A DNA stretch of 64,000 nucleotides, taken from the NCBI GenBank assembly GCA_031291675.1, contig JARLIO010000036.1:25476-89475 (forward strand). Reading direction: 5' to 3'. Under the pieces are notes generated by a model. It saw only the letters and a program-made list of their open reading frames with translations, had not been told where the DNA came from and made no database searches. A program made the position numbers and the translations under genes. This document shows, piece by piece, positions 49,501 to 54,940 of this stretch; positions within the stretch are counted from its first letter, which is position 1, and every line of letters starts with the position of its first letter. This stretch comes from Azospirillaceae bacterium. Lineage in GTDB: Bacteria; Pseudomonadota; Alphaproteobacteria; Azospirillales; Azospirillaceae.

Positions 49501-52438
49501 AAGCTTTGCGGTCGACCTTGCCGTTGGGCATCAGCGGCAGGGCATCAAGCACCACGAAAGCCGCCGGCACCATAAAGTCCGGCAGGCTCTTGCCCAGATG
49601 GTCGCGCAACAGCGTCGGCGTCACCGCCTGCCCGTGGCGCAGCACGACATAGCCGACCAAACGCTTGCCGCCGAGCCGGTCCTCTCGGGCCAGCACCACG
49701 GCCTGGCGCACGCCGGGGTGCGTCGTCAGGGCGGCCTCGATCTCGCCCAGTTCGATGCGGAAACCGCGGATCTTGACCTGCTGGTCGATGCGGTCGAGGA
49801 ACTCGATCTCGCCATCCGCCCGCCAGCGCACCAAATCGCCGGTACGGTACAACCGCCCGCCCGCCGGGCCGAACGGGTCGGGCACAAAGCGCTCCGCCGT
49901 CAGCCCTGGCCGACCCAGATAGCCGCGGGCCAGACCGGCGCCACCGATGTAAAGCTCACCCGCCACCCCGACCGGCACCGGCTCAAGATACCGATCCAGC
50001 ACATAAGCGCGGGCGTTGGCAACCGGCCGGCCGATCGGCGGCGTGCCCGAGCCCTGGACCATGGCGAACAGGCTGTCGATCGTCGCCTCGGTCGGACCAT
50101 AAAGATTGACCAACTCCGTTGTCGCGGTCCGGTGCCAGCGCGCCGCCAGCGCTGCCGACAACGCCTCACCGCCGCAGAACAGCCGCCGCAGCCCGGTCAG
50201 GGCGCCGCCCGGGCCGGCATCAAGCAGCATTTCAAGCTGACTGGGCACGAGCTGAAGCAGTGTGATGCCGTGCCGGGCTACCAGCTCGGCCAGCAAGCCG
50301 GCGTCATGGCGCGCCTCGGCCGGCGCCAAGACCAGCACAGCGCCAGCGGCCAGCGGCGACAGCAACTCCCAGACCGAGGCATCGAAGGCCACGGAAGTCT
50401 TCTGCAGCACCCGGTCCGCCGGCGTCAGGCCGAAGGTCTCGTTCAGCCAGAGCGTATGGTTGAGGATGGCACGATGGCTGATCGCCACGCCCTTGGGCTT
50501 GCCGGTGGAACCGGAGGTGTAGATGACATAGGCCAGGCTGTCGGGATTGGCCGCTCCGGCCCGGTTGGCGGGCGCCAGCCCGTCCAGCACCACGGGATTT
50601 GGCGCCACGGGATTTGGCGCCACGGTGTCCAGCGCCAGGGTGTCCAGCGTCACCGTCGCGGCCCGCGAGGCCGGCAGCCGGTCTTGCAGCGCGGCGCTGG
50701 TCAGCACCACCGCGGCATCGCTGTCCTCGACGATAGAAGCCAGACGCTCGGCCGGATAGTCCGGATCCAGCGGCAAATAGGCACCGCCGGCCTTGAGCAC
50801 CGCCAGGATCGCCACGACCAGCTCAACCGAGCGCTCCAGGCACAGCACAACCCGGGTTTCCGGCCCAACGCCAAGCCCGCGCAGATAATCGGCCAGCTGG
50901 TTGGCCCGGGCATTCAGCGCGCCGTAGCGGAGCGTCTCCGCGCGAAACACCACCGCGATGGCGTCCGGCCTGGCCGCCGCCTGCGCCTCGAACAGCTGAT
51001 GCACGCAGGCCTCCGGCATTGCCTGTGCCGTCGCGTTCCAATCCTCCAGGATGCGGCGCCGCTCCGCCGCCTCGAGCACGGGCACGGCAAGCACTGCCAT
51101 GTCAGCGTGCGCACAGAACGCATCGATGACCCGCATGAACGCGTCGGCCCAGCGGGCGACCGTGGTTCGCTCGAGATGATGGGGGTTAAAGGCGAAATCC
51201 AGACGGATCGCGCTCTGCGCGGGAAAATCGCGGACGAAGATCGCCAGCGGCTCCCGCTCGAACCCGGCTGTGAGCGCCTGCGTCACCAGGCGAACCGACC
51301 CCATCGCCGTGTCGAACGGCAGCGGCTCGTAGGACAGGATCACATCGTATAAACGTCCGCCGGTGGAACCAAAGGCGCCCAGGCTCCGCGCAAGTTCGCT
51401 GGCCGGCAGCCGCTGGTGGCGGTAGTCCTGGCGCAGTTGCCGGGCAATGCGCTCCACCAGAGCAAGCAGGGAGTCCCGCCCCTCGATCGCAAGGCGGAGG
51501 GGCAGGACGTTGGCGAACAGCCCCACCGTGCGCTTGTCCTTCGCCGCCCGGTTGGCGATCGGCAACCCGAGCGAGAGGTCGTGTTCTCCCGTCAGCCGCA
51601 ACGCCGACACCGCCAGCGCCGCGATGAACACCGGAAATGGTGCCACGCCGCGCTCCCGGCACGCCGCCAGGAGGTCATCGTAGCGCGCGCGTGGCAAGTA
51701 CCGTTGGACCGGCGGCGTCCAAACCCGGGAGCCCCTTTCGGCCGTCCGGGGAAACAGCGGCGACGCGAGGCTGGGATGGCGGCTGCGCCAATAGGCCAGA
51801 TCCTGCCGGTAGCGCTCGGATGCCGCGTAAACCGTATCCCCGGCGGGCACCTCACGATAAGCGCCCAGATCCAGGACCGGCGTGCGCCCGTCCGCCAGCG
51901 CCTGGTATGCTTGCACCACAGCGGTGGTGAACACCTGAACGCCAACGCCATCCGCAACGAGGTGGTGGAAACGAAAGAGCCAACCATGGTGCTCGGGACC
52001 GATTCGCGCCAGCAGCAGCCCGAACAGAGGCGGCTGGTCCAACCAGAAAGGCCGGGCGAGCCACGAGGACTGCAGGGTCTCCAGGGCGGCTTCCGGATCG
52101 GGCTGGTCGGACAGGTCGATGACCTCGAGCGGCAACGCGAAATCCGCCACCGGAGACTGGTACGGCCCGTCCGGACCGACGACGAATGCCACCCTCAGGC
52201 TGTCGGCGGCGTCCACGACGGAGGCCACCGCGCGCCGGAATAGTGCCACGTCGAGCGGGCCGTACATGTCCGTGCGCGCGCCGATGAGAAACTCGCGGCG
52301 CTCGCCGCCGACCTCCTCGGCCAGCCACATCGCCAACTGAGCCGCGGAGAGCGGGAATCCCGGCCCCTCCGATCGTTTCGAGGTCACGTCCCCATCTCCG
52401 AGGCCGCGCCGGTCAAGCTCGACGACCGCTTCAGTCAT
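36641..52438 (-). CDS. Hybrid NRPS-PKS megasynthase, C-A-T-C-A-T-C-A-T-KS-AT-DH-KR-ACP-TE
   Basis: 5265 residues in one uninterrupted frame. The start at ATG 52438 has GGGGAA about seven bases upstream and directly precedes the first condensation domain; the frame is open to 52609 but that part is not protein-like. Three complete NRPS modules are followed by one reducing type I PKS module and a terminal thioesterase, so one protein could make and release a whole product. All T/ACP domains keep the phosphopantetheine Ser (GGHSL), KS keeps its Cys, AT reads malonyl-type, and TE keeps GHSLGG. No epimerase, methyltransferase or enoylreductase domain was seen. No MbtH, PPTase or exporter is adjacent. 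The protein opens with a C domain although nothing upstream loads it, hinting at acyl initiation. The product is unknown. Confidence 0.96.
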   Translation of the reverse strand: MTEAVVELDRRGLGDGDVTSKRSEGPGFPLSAAQLAMWLAEEVGGERREFLIGARTDMYGPLDVALFRRAVASVVDAADSLRVAFVVGPDGPYQSPVADFALPLEVIDLSDQPDPEAALETLQSSWLARPFWLDQPPLFGLLLARIGPEHHGWLFRFHHLVADGVGVQVFTTAVVQAYQALADGRTPVLDLGAYREVPAGDTVYAASERYRQDLAYWRSRHPSLASPLFPRTAERGSRVWTPPVQRYLPRARYDDLLAACRERGVAPFPVFIAALAVSALRLTGEHDLSLGLPIANRAAKDKRTVGLFANVLPLRLAIEGRDSLLALVERIARQLRQDYRHQRLPASELARSLGAFGSTGGRLYDVILSYEPLPFDTAMGSVRLVTQALTAGFEREPLAIFVRDFPAQSAIRLDFAFNPHHLERTTVARWADAFMRVIDAFCAHADMAVLAVPVLEAAERRRILEDWNATAQAMPEACVHQLFEAQAAARPDAIAVVFRAETLRYGALNARANQLADYLRGLGVGPETRVVLCLERSVELVVAILAVLKAGGAYLPLDPDYPAERLASIVEDSDAAVVLTSAALQDRLPASRAATVTLDTLALDTVAPNPVAPNPVVLDGLAPANRAGAANPDSLAYVIYTSGSTGKPKGVAISHRAILNHTLWLNETFGLTPADRVLQKTSVAFDASVWELLSPLAAGAVLVLAPAEARHDAGLLAELVARHGITLLQLVPSQLEMLLDAGPGGALTGLRRLFCGGEALSAALAARWHRTATTELVNLYGPTEATIDSLFAMVQGSGTPPIGRPVANARAYVLDRYLEPVPVGVAGELYIGGAGLARGYLGRPGLTAERFVPDPFGPAGGRLYRTGDLVRWRADGEIEFLDRIDQQVKIRGFRIELGEIEAALTTHPGVRQAVVLAREDRLGGKRLVGYVVLRHGQAVTPTLLRDHLGKSLPDFMVPAAFVVLDALPLMPNGKVDRKALPAPEVGTRNDMFVAPRTGAEAAVAAIMAEALGVERVGVADDFFALGGHSLAALRMVSRIRAALGVELTMREVFDHPTVAELAALMDSRAPAAPAANLVDPVPAAVTSEPSAAQWRLWFVAQAEGPNNTYNMPAAFRVEGPLHVGALERAVALVVERHESLRYSFPACDGHPQIAVSDAPFLLSVVDATALSAAEQDESVGTLAAREAAHAFDIERGPLFRAFLLRLADTAHVLFLNMHHIVSDDRSILILLREIGQAYAAFRTGRAPSLPPLPRPLSDLRRDQSHREAVAAERQRGYWKARMADAPDLIALPTDRPRPRVQRFHGAAHSFPFPDVTALRKLSRAHGTTLFTTLLTAFGLLLQRYCRQDDLVVGTPVTNRTSLEAEAVIGFFVNMLPLRLNLSGNPTFATLLDRVRLVVMDDIANADLPFDQLVEALRPQRSSEHTPLFQVMFDLLTGPMDALALDGLAVSPVPLDYGVAKYELTLTVQDSPAGPSGSIEYNTDLFDAATIVRMAGHFRVLVEAIAADPEAPLAAYPLMEEEEARRVRALGVPADRTRLPSFVPFIQRFEAHAATRPATIALSHEGNHLSYAALNAWANAAARALMMAGVGPGHRVGLYVQHRPEMVAAILAVLKAGGAYLPLPLADARLGFVVADAAPKVILSTGTLAARLEGLGLPVLCLDDPGVADAGEPNPPCRTGPGDPAYVIYTSGSTGRPKGVLVGQDSLASAYAAWEIAYGLRPGETTLQTASHTFDAFTGELVRTLGAGSRLVLCPRETLLEPARLFDLIDAERVDIVEVVPAVLRQLLAYGHETGRTLQRVRLMTCGADQWFVHEYRAAQRLFPQAVVMNVYGITEATIDSTMFVQDDRVLEVDRVLPIGWPLANTEAHVLDADLRLVPLGVPGELVLGGPAVAQGYHNRPELTAARFVAGPPRIGRDDTADGARLFRTGDLCRRLADGTLELLGRLDHQVKVRGFRIEPGEIEHALAQCPGVEECVVVARPDPSGETILAGYVRTTVPVPAIREHLRARLPSHMVPSALVRVEAFALTASGKIDRKALPDPQPEAPPVQEPPRTPIEATLAALWAEVLKRPGGIGIHDNFFDLGGHSLLAVRLCTRVREAFGCNMPVGLLFEHPTLAALAAALDTALDTGDAAPGDAGIGRAGGVERERLSFAQKRLWFLAKMQTDGAVYAIPDAIRLRGPLDSEALRLAVGDLVARHQVLRTVFSPDTRRLVTADGTGIDEPVQTVLPAGPVPLPRVDLQGIAAAARDDEARGILEQEARQPFELSRDPPIRALLVALGPDDHILLVTMHHIASDGWSAAIFWAELSACYAFRLAGQPPALPALAVQYADFAAWQRAHCAGPACAAQIAYWRARLAELPAGLDLPTDRPRPALPSFEGGSLLFRVDAGLSERLERRCRELDCTPFMLLIAVFATLLHRYTGQDDIVIGTPVAGRTRREIEPLIGFFINLLPLRLSFDGKPAFSELVARTRQASLEAQANQDVPFDLLVTLLNPERAPDRHPLFQVMLVLQNLDVTPPQFPGLVATPVPVDLGRAKLDLLLAMERDADGFAAMLDYRRDLFDAATIERMKGHFLALLDAAVTESRRPVATLEMLTAHERHQLLWQWNDTTAPYPNRTGIHHLFERQAQARPEATAVEFGAVHWTYRELDRRATAIAMRLAGLGIGQGHTVGLAAARHPNLIAAMLGVLKAGAAYLPLDPGAPPERIDQISTDAGVAALVGWQGAVLPDRRGLPVLDLSGDDAVPEATVTDGAPFDSLSIANVIYTSGSAGQPKGVPVPHRGLVSMMLSMLKSHALDGSSRQLQFLAPSFDAAILDLLAPLLAGATVVMAPREDLLPGPGLLRLLREQRITHLAITPSALRMLPVAELPDLHTLILGGEACPDDLARQWAQGRRLVNGYGPTECSVCVSASEYGAEGGRLVLRPIANTRLHVLDRDLNLLPVGVPGELCIGGILVTGGYLNRPEQTAAAFVTDPFAEEPGAWLYRSGDKVRRLPDGALEFLGRVDQQVKIRGFRIEPDEVEAALVALPGVQAGAVAAKPGPGGQAQLVAYVVGTLDRTAVLSGLRQRLPSHMVPTAVVFVDALPLTPHGKVDRKALPAPDAATVVRANPSRGIGDTTEKAVAAIWCALLDREAVDPDDNFFEIGGHSLLVASMQSRLVEQFDRSVSITDIFQYPTVRALARFLGGSGMPRPADAAATPPADGTRSAPAGADIAVIGMAGRFPGAVDLETFWHRLAEGRDSVVFFTDDELLASGVDPALLRHRHYVKAGIPLEDKDRFDAPFFGYAPREAQLMDPQHRLFLECAWQAMESAGYGAEDGRGAVGVFASSSFSHYLLNNLYPHRDLIHSEAAAWMTGNDKDFLPTRVAYKLNLRGPAIAVGTACSSSLVAVHLACKSLLQGECDMALAGGVSVEPETGGYLYTESGILSPDGRCRAFDAQARGTSGGNGCAVLILKPLAAALNDRDTIHAVIRGSAINNDGMDKVSYTAPSVTGQAEVVRKALRAARVEPDSIGYVEAHGTGTELGDPIEVEALNQAYGAPNGPDGRHLALPPASIPIGSLKTNIGHLDAAAGAAGLIKVVLALKHRQIPPSLNFTVANPRIDFAAGPFFVNTALRAWDAGTEPRRAAISSFGIGGTNAHAVVEEAPRLAAPAADPRRQVLVLSARSDAALRAQCRALARHLRRTPVALADAAFTLQLGRQRFAHRVAVVASTAEDAVTRLERRTVSAVDKRVDRPVVFLFPGQGSQHVAMAQGLYAAEPVFRAAFDSCADILAEPLGLDLRDLVHPKDPADREDAERQLRQTAMAQPALFAVEYALATLLMGWGIVPRAMMGHSLGEYVAACLSGVFELPEALALVARRGALMQAQPVGAMLAIQAPEMEVATLLGDGVELAAVNGPRACVVTGPEAAIAATVRRCAERGLESRRLATSHAFHSAMMDEAAAGLRESFQGLRPGAPVIPFVSNLDGRWITADRTADPGYWADQLRRPVRFADGLRTLLELDDPLLVEVGPGRALTAMRDQIVEMGRCRLVPAMRHARDNADDHGALLDCVADLWMHGAAVNWRALHGDAARARVPLPTYPFERNRYWIDPPRHIARTPVAEPAAATSALVRGWTEEGPGRAAFRVFASPKHWMFDEHRVFTDRPVLPGTGCLELVRAAFVAWTGAAAVELREVYFLTPLILESEVPQEVRLSFAARDQAFDFTLTGPGADPDAPRLLHAQGIVRAADGSAPPCPTLDELRQHDGLVSALPEGASDPRLDAAMTLYGPRWHCIREVWLNQGVGLARLRLDPAFAGDLDRIGLHPALLDMATAFLSLWQPEDGGIPYHYRRLTQYAPLPEELFSLVRRTAPGTYDVTVMTLRGDGAPVVLAEIEGYTQRAPLVGGPAGEPAGELCRALEWRPAPDTAAPPATAATDAGGWLLFADGDETATALAALLPAGSVRVRRGDAFRRCDDGSFAVAPGDAASYRRLLSAVASDGPAPRQVLFAWALDNSDAAGAAPHRAMALFEELATLVPLIGTPGSGQDAAITVLTRGAHPGAGPGPYDPAAAVLLGLLRAVPAEFPWIACRHIDLDAGFDGLADELRRPLSAAETGEVATVALRARQRLVPVQVPLPLAPPLALAEREDPVRDGAAFLITGGLGGIGLAIARHLAGKARVGLVLTSRSPVPDRATRPELADPLDALRAAGADVMVVQADAADPEAMARAVAALRGRFGRVAGVVHAAGLEASGMLGTFTPEAARRVFAPKVLGTDILARLVRDDRPEVFVLCSSLASLHGGLGQADYAAANAYLDAVVHGLRADGLPATAVNWDSWTEVGMAVAHVRQRFGEKALTSLEGLSTRDALAALDRVMRGAPPQAVIARPRPMAPAAQARATFDPGADPGARPALATPFIAPRTAVERSIARIWQDLLGLDAVGVEDNFFDLGGHSLLGTQVISRVRDIHKNAPTLADFLAEPTIARICRSIGDAPAIGAAGEAGDRDIRFCLVPVSAVGAGTPFFCVPGMGGNVAQLLPLATSLGDDRPFYALQSLGLDGTVEPHATVQAMAEHYVRCIRSVQAKGPYLLGGHSLGGKVIYEMAVQLQRQGQRVNLMAFLDSSAPPYRDVGGMDDAGAIGSVLNTYAYFFNKPVEIDYAEYRRIGTLAFDDKLAYLRDRLEGAGLIRRGTDTSAIRGLVKVFRATADFGYDPPKLALPVPFVLYKGVAELPPTIILPEIRENAWWGWEKFSTRPVEIHDVPGDHFSCLVEPNVSVMAALLRERLRQADRDAAAAP
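37540..42850 (-). other. PKS module: KS-AT-DH-KR-ACP
   Basis: KS begins near residue 3208 (DIAVIGMAGRFPGA), with Cys in TACSSSLVA (near 3380), HGTGTELGDPIE and KTNIGHLDAA. AT has FPGQGSQ, GHSLGEYVAA and HAFH (malonyl type). DH has His in EHRVFTDRPVLPG, one residue longer than H-x3-G-x4-P and with Thr for Gly, plus an intact GLHPALLD. KR (from about 4635) has GGLGGIG, Ser and Tyr (SSLASLHG, DYAAANAY). ACP Ser is near residue 4924. No ER. Confidence 0.9.
42850..46040 (-). other. NRPS module 3: C3-A3-T3
   Basis: C3 has TMHHIASDGWS, a canonical elongation motif. A3 has TSGSAGQPKG near residue 2765 (Thr to Ala in the P-loop-like motif) and FDAAILD. The code by eye is D-A-L-A-I-G-G-V-C-(K), of a hydrophobic or aromatic type but not assigned. 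T3 Ser is near residue 3146 (EIGGHSLLVASM). Confidence 0.85.
46040..49230 (-). other. NRPS module 2: C2-A2-T2
   Basis: C2 has the active motif as NMHHIVSDDRS: the usual final Gly of HHxxxDG is Asp. A2 has TSGSTGRPKG near residue 1688, FDAFTGE and NVYGITEAT. The code by eye is D-A-G-E-M-C-V-I-D-(K), which I do not recognise. T2 Ser is near residue 2086 (LGGHSLLAVRL). Confidence 0.85.
49230..52438 (-). other. NRPS module 1: C1-A1-T1
   Basis: C1 (residues about 25-470) has FHHLVADG, an intact HHxxxDG. A1 has TSGSTGKPKG near residue 643 and FDASVWE. Read by eye against GrsA, the ten-residue code is D-A-W-Q-F-G-L-I-D-(K), which I recall as a glutamine code. A10 Lys is present (NGKVDRKALP). T1 Ser is near residue 1028 (ALGGHSLAALRM). 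C1 has no partner carrier upstream, so it may be a starter C domain using an acyl-CoA or acyl-ACP. Confidence 0.85.
50582..50656. repeat. 15-bp tandem repeat inside the A1 coding sequence
   Basis: Five head-to-tail 15-bp units (two nearly identical ATTTGGCGCCACGG-type units, three GTCCAGCxxCA-type units). In the protein they give five-residue steps LDTLA-LDTVA-PNPVA-PNPVV-LDGLA, just before the nucleotide-binding TSGSTG motif of A1. In-frame units would let the linker grow or shrink without breaking the gene. Confidence 0.9.
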
Positions 52439-52580
52439 CCGATGTTCCCCGTATTTCAAGCACCACGCGCCGATGTCGGCCCAGAGGGCGCAAATCGGCG
52501 CACATCTGCAGATGTTACTCTCAATAATACATTCTTCTTGCCGAAAGCCCCGACAGTGCACCACGCAGCGACGATCAGGC

Positions 52581-52609
52581 TCGATACGATCGGGCCAAAG
52601 CGCGGTCAA
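52581..52609 (-). promoter_or_regulatory. Candidate sigma-70 promoter of the NRPS-PKS gene
   Basis: On the minus strand TTGACC (52609-52604), a 17-base spacer, and TATCGA (52586-52581). The -35 matches well, the -10 poorly. A leader of about 140 bases would result. A TATTAT lies further in, near 52530, as an alternative -10. Confidence 0.3.
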
Positions 52610-52639
52610 TTTCGATATGGTTTCTCGCTGTGACTGACG

Positions 52640-53050
52640 ATGCCGTCGCTGAATTCGTTTTCAGACTCTTTGCCGCTCCATATTGACAATACATACCCGT
52701 ATTTCGCCATCGCGAACGTCGCTGTGACCATGCGAATGTGCCTTATTTCTCTTTGAAAAAGCCGTAACACGATTAAAGCGGCGGGTAAACATATTTTTTA
52801 TCGATAATAGAGCGCATACTATTGTACTCATATTACAACGCATATGCAGTGTATTATAATGATCACGATATAAACAATATAGCACACTAATGTATGATAT
52901 TTGTTGATTCAATATTTTCAATTACGCGTAGTAGTAGATTGCATGTAAAGCACAACGTTCATATATGTTTGTGGTGCAAGTCATTATAAATGAGGGTATG
53001 GTCGTTTTTGCGTAATACTGGCATCGACTGTTGTGAGTGATTGGTCGATT
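52640..53050. other. AT-rich island upstream of the NRPS-PKS
   Basis: About 400 bases of markedly AT-rich sequence in an otherwise GC-rich window, with many TATA, ATATT and TTATAA-like runs (for example 52790-52935). Only a weak 86-codon minus-strand frame lies there and I do not accept it. It could be a silenced promoter region, a scar of horizontal transfer or a binding region for a nucleoid protein. 53051-53422 also has no gene that I can support. Confidence 0.75.
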
Positions 53051-53422
53051 TTGGCATGGTTTGTGTTTCTGTTTTACTTCCGTGCCGCCCGCTCTTCGGT
53101 CAATGAGATCGAGGGACGCCCATGGCGTTCGTGCACAAGACCGAAAAAGGTCGGAGTTCGGCCATTTCCCGTGGTTGCAGGCAACGTTGCGGGAGGGCGG
53201 TCATGCGGTTGAAAACCTCGGCGCTGAAGGAAGTCAACATTGCCAGGACAACTTACAACAAATGGCAATTCATTATGGCGCCGCCTGTACCTGTTGATGA
53301 TTGGGGCGACGGTATCGGTCTTCCGACCGGCATTGCGGCGTAAGCGACGATCAGAATTGACGCAGACCCATGCACAGCATATGTTCATGTGCAGCGGGTG
53401 TTCATATTTTGGAGCTATCTTC

Positions 53423-53698
53423 ATGGCTGCGGCAACCGAGCGAGTGGCGGTGCTGATGTCGCCGGACGACAAGAGCGCGATTGAGGCAAAGGCCGCTGTC
53501 CTGGGTATTTCGGTCGGGGAATTGATGCGCCGTGGTGCCGCTGCCTACGATCAGGATGCCGACACGGCGCAAATTGCTGCGATGTTGCAGGCGCTGACCG
53601 CCAGCCACATCGAAACGCTGAATGCCCTTGATGATGCCGAGCGCGAGTTGGCGGAAACGCGCCGATATTTTGCCGCCAAACGGCAGATTGCGGCATGA
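53423..53698 (+). CDS. Small protein with ribbon-helix-helix-like N-terminus, unknown function
   Basis: 91 residues from ATG 53423 (GGAG eight bases upstream). The N-terminus ERVAVLMSPDDKSAIEAKAAVLGISVGELMRRGA resembles ribbon-helix-helix DNA-binding proteins of plasmids and antitoxins; the C-terminal half is helical and charged. The stop overlaps the next gene (ATGA). Not recognised by name. It may be an antitoxin-like or mobilisation-linked regulator; this is only a resemblance. Confidence 0.65.
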   Translation: MAAATERVAVLMSPDDKSAIEAKAAVLGISVGELMRRGAAAYDQDADTAQIAAMLQALTASHIETLNALDDAERELAETRRYFAAKRQIAA

Positions 53699-53922
53699 GT
53701 CTCCTGGCGGATGTCATGGCGGGCCTGAGAACCGCTATCGAGCTTGAGGGCCGCGTCAAAAGCATGGCCGGCAACGTCAGCGACATGGCGCGGGAGATGC
53801 GGGACATCGATAAGCGCCTGGTTCGCGTCGAAACCATCATCGAAATCGGCTTGGCCGGTCGGCCGGCGAGTTCGCCGCAAGGACCAACTCTGATCGACGC
53901 GCCCACTCAATCTGACAAATAG
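53695..53922 (+). CDS. Small helical (coiled-coil) protein, unknown function
   Basis: 75 residues, ATGA-coupled to the ribbon-helix-helix-like gene. A heptad-like amphipathic stretch covers most of it (IELEGRVKSMAGNVSDMA, MRDIDKRLVRVETIIEI), then a Pro-rich tail. No signal or membrane segment. Paired small genes of this form occur in alphaproteobacterial accessory regions. The role is unknown. Confidence 0.65.
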   Translation: MSLLADVMAGLRTAIELEGRVKSMAGNVSDMAREMRDIDKRLVRVETIIEIGLAGRPASSPQGPTLIDAPTQSDK

Positions 53923-53944
53923 CCGGACGGGAAACAGGCCGGCC

Positions 53945-54223
53945 ATGACCAGAGACGATGCCATGGCCCGCCTGCGAACACACCGCGCCCGTCTGGAAGC
54001 GGCGGGTGTTCGCCATGCCGCGATCTTCGGCTCGGTGGCGCTGCTCGGCGAGGCGGTTTCGATGAAAGATCTGATGCGTTTTCCGTCCAACCGGGTCGAA
54101 GCGCCGGGCGGGGACCGACAGGGTCAGTTCAGCATCCGCATCAACCAGCAATGGCGGATCTGTTTCACTTTCGCGGACGGGGATGCATATGGCCTCGCCG
54201 CCTTATGCCGGCTGATCGTTTGA
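53945..54223 (+). pseudogene. Chimeric toxin-antitoxin relic: nucleotidyltransferase head joined to HigB-like toxin tail
   Basis: A 92-codon frame. The first 35 codons (DDAMARLRTHRARLEAAGVRHAAIFGSVAL) match the start of minimal MNT-type nucleotidyltransferases, which act as antitoxins with HEPN partners, up to the GSVA motif. After a join near codon 40 it reads like the second half of a HigB/RelE toxin (RFPSNRVEAPGGDRQGQFSIRINQQWRICFTF), where intact proteins continue DGDAYDVEIVDYH. Here the end is frame-altered to AYGLAALCRLIV. This is best explained by a deletion fusing two modules, plus a terminal frameshift. It is unlikely to be functional. Confidence 0.7.
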
Positions 54224-54928
54224 CGTCGACGCAATGGCGCCGCGTTTGTTGCGCAGGTGGCGGAACAGGATCTCGCCCAATTCCTGACCTGCCCGGCGAC
54301 GCAGGGCATCCAGGATTTCTTCATGCTCGCGCATGGCCTCGCTCCAGCGATCCCGATCGCGCGATGTATTGGCGGAAAAGCGGGCACGGCGCAACCGACT
54401 GGTCATCGCGGCATAAGTCGCCTGAAGCACGCTGTTGCGTGCGGCCTGAACGATCCTCTGGTGGATCATCTGGTTGAACTGAAAATAGCCGTGCATGTCG
54501 CGGCGCAGATAGCTGCGATACATATCATAGTGCAGCTTCTCCACCGCGGCGATTTCGTCATCGGTGATGGCCTCGCAGGCCAGGCGACCCGCAAGCGCCT
54601 CAAGGCCGCCCATCACATCGAACAACTCGGTCAGATCCTGCGGACTCAGTTCCCGGACGCGGGCACCCCGGTTCGGCAAGAGTTCCAGGAGCCCCTCGGC
54701 GGCGAGGACCTTCAGGGCCTCGCGCAAAGGCGTCCGCGAAATGCCGAGCATTTCGCAAAGCTCCCGTTCGGGAATGCGCTCGCCCTCCTTGAGGTTGCCC
54801 TCGACGATATGGTCGCGCAGGCGCCCGACGATCTCATCGTGCAGCGAGGCCCCGCTGCGCACCGGATCGGCGTGCGGCGCCTCATTGCCTGTATTTTCAG
54901 CGGAATCTGCTGTCTTGTTGAGCATCAT
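54203..54928 (-). CDS. GntR-family regulator, FCD subfamily
   Basis: 241 residues. Winged helix (HDEIVGRLRDHIVEGNLKEGERI, LGISRTPLREALKVLAAEG) and FCD domain (FDVMGGLEALAGRLACEAI, FHRRIVQ-like FNQMIHQRIVQAARN, EHEEILDALRRR). It is divergent from the catabolic operon starting with the aminotransferase, and AT-rich palindromes lie between, so it is the likely repressor of that operon. Its 3' end overlaps the convergent relic by about 20 bases. Confidence 0.93.
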   Translation of the reverse strand: MMLNKTADSAENTGNEAPHADPVRSGASLHDEIVGRLRDHIVEGNLKEGERIPERELCEMLGISRTPLREALKVLAAEGLLELLPNRGARVRELSPQDLTELFDVMGGLEALAGRLACEAITDDEIAAVEKLHYDMYRSYLRRDMHGYFQFNQMIHQRIVQAARNSVLQATYAAMTSRLRRARFSANTSRDRDRWSEAMREHEEILDALRRRAGQELGEILFRHLRNKRGAIASTSNDQPA

Positions 54929-54940
54929 GCCCCATTATAA

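Noticed and set aside
36641..52438. Very long plus-strand frames opposite the NRPS-PKS (for example 37250-39592, 41336-44311, 44408-47317)
   Set aside because: They are antisense shadows of a clearly conserved megasynthase. Their translations are Arg/Gly/His/Gln-rich with no domain, as expected from GC-rich codon use.
52661..52921. 86-codon minus-strand frame in the AT-rich island
   Set aside because: No ribosome-binding site or protein-like pattern; chance frame in AT-rich DNA.
53122..53343. 73-codon plus-strand frame before the RHH-like gene
   Set aside because: No family resemblance and no convincing start context.
53370..53422. Possible LexA-type GTTC direct repeat before 53423
   Set aside because: The two GTTC are 13 bases apart, not the seven expected of alphaproteobacterial LexA sites.
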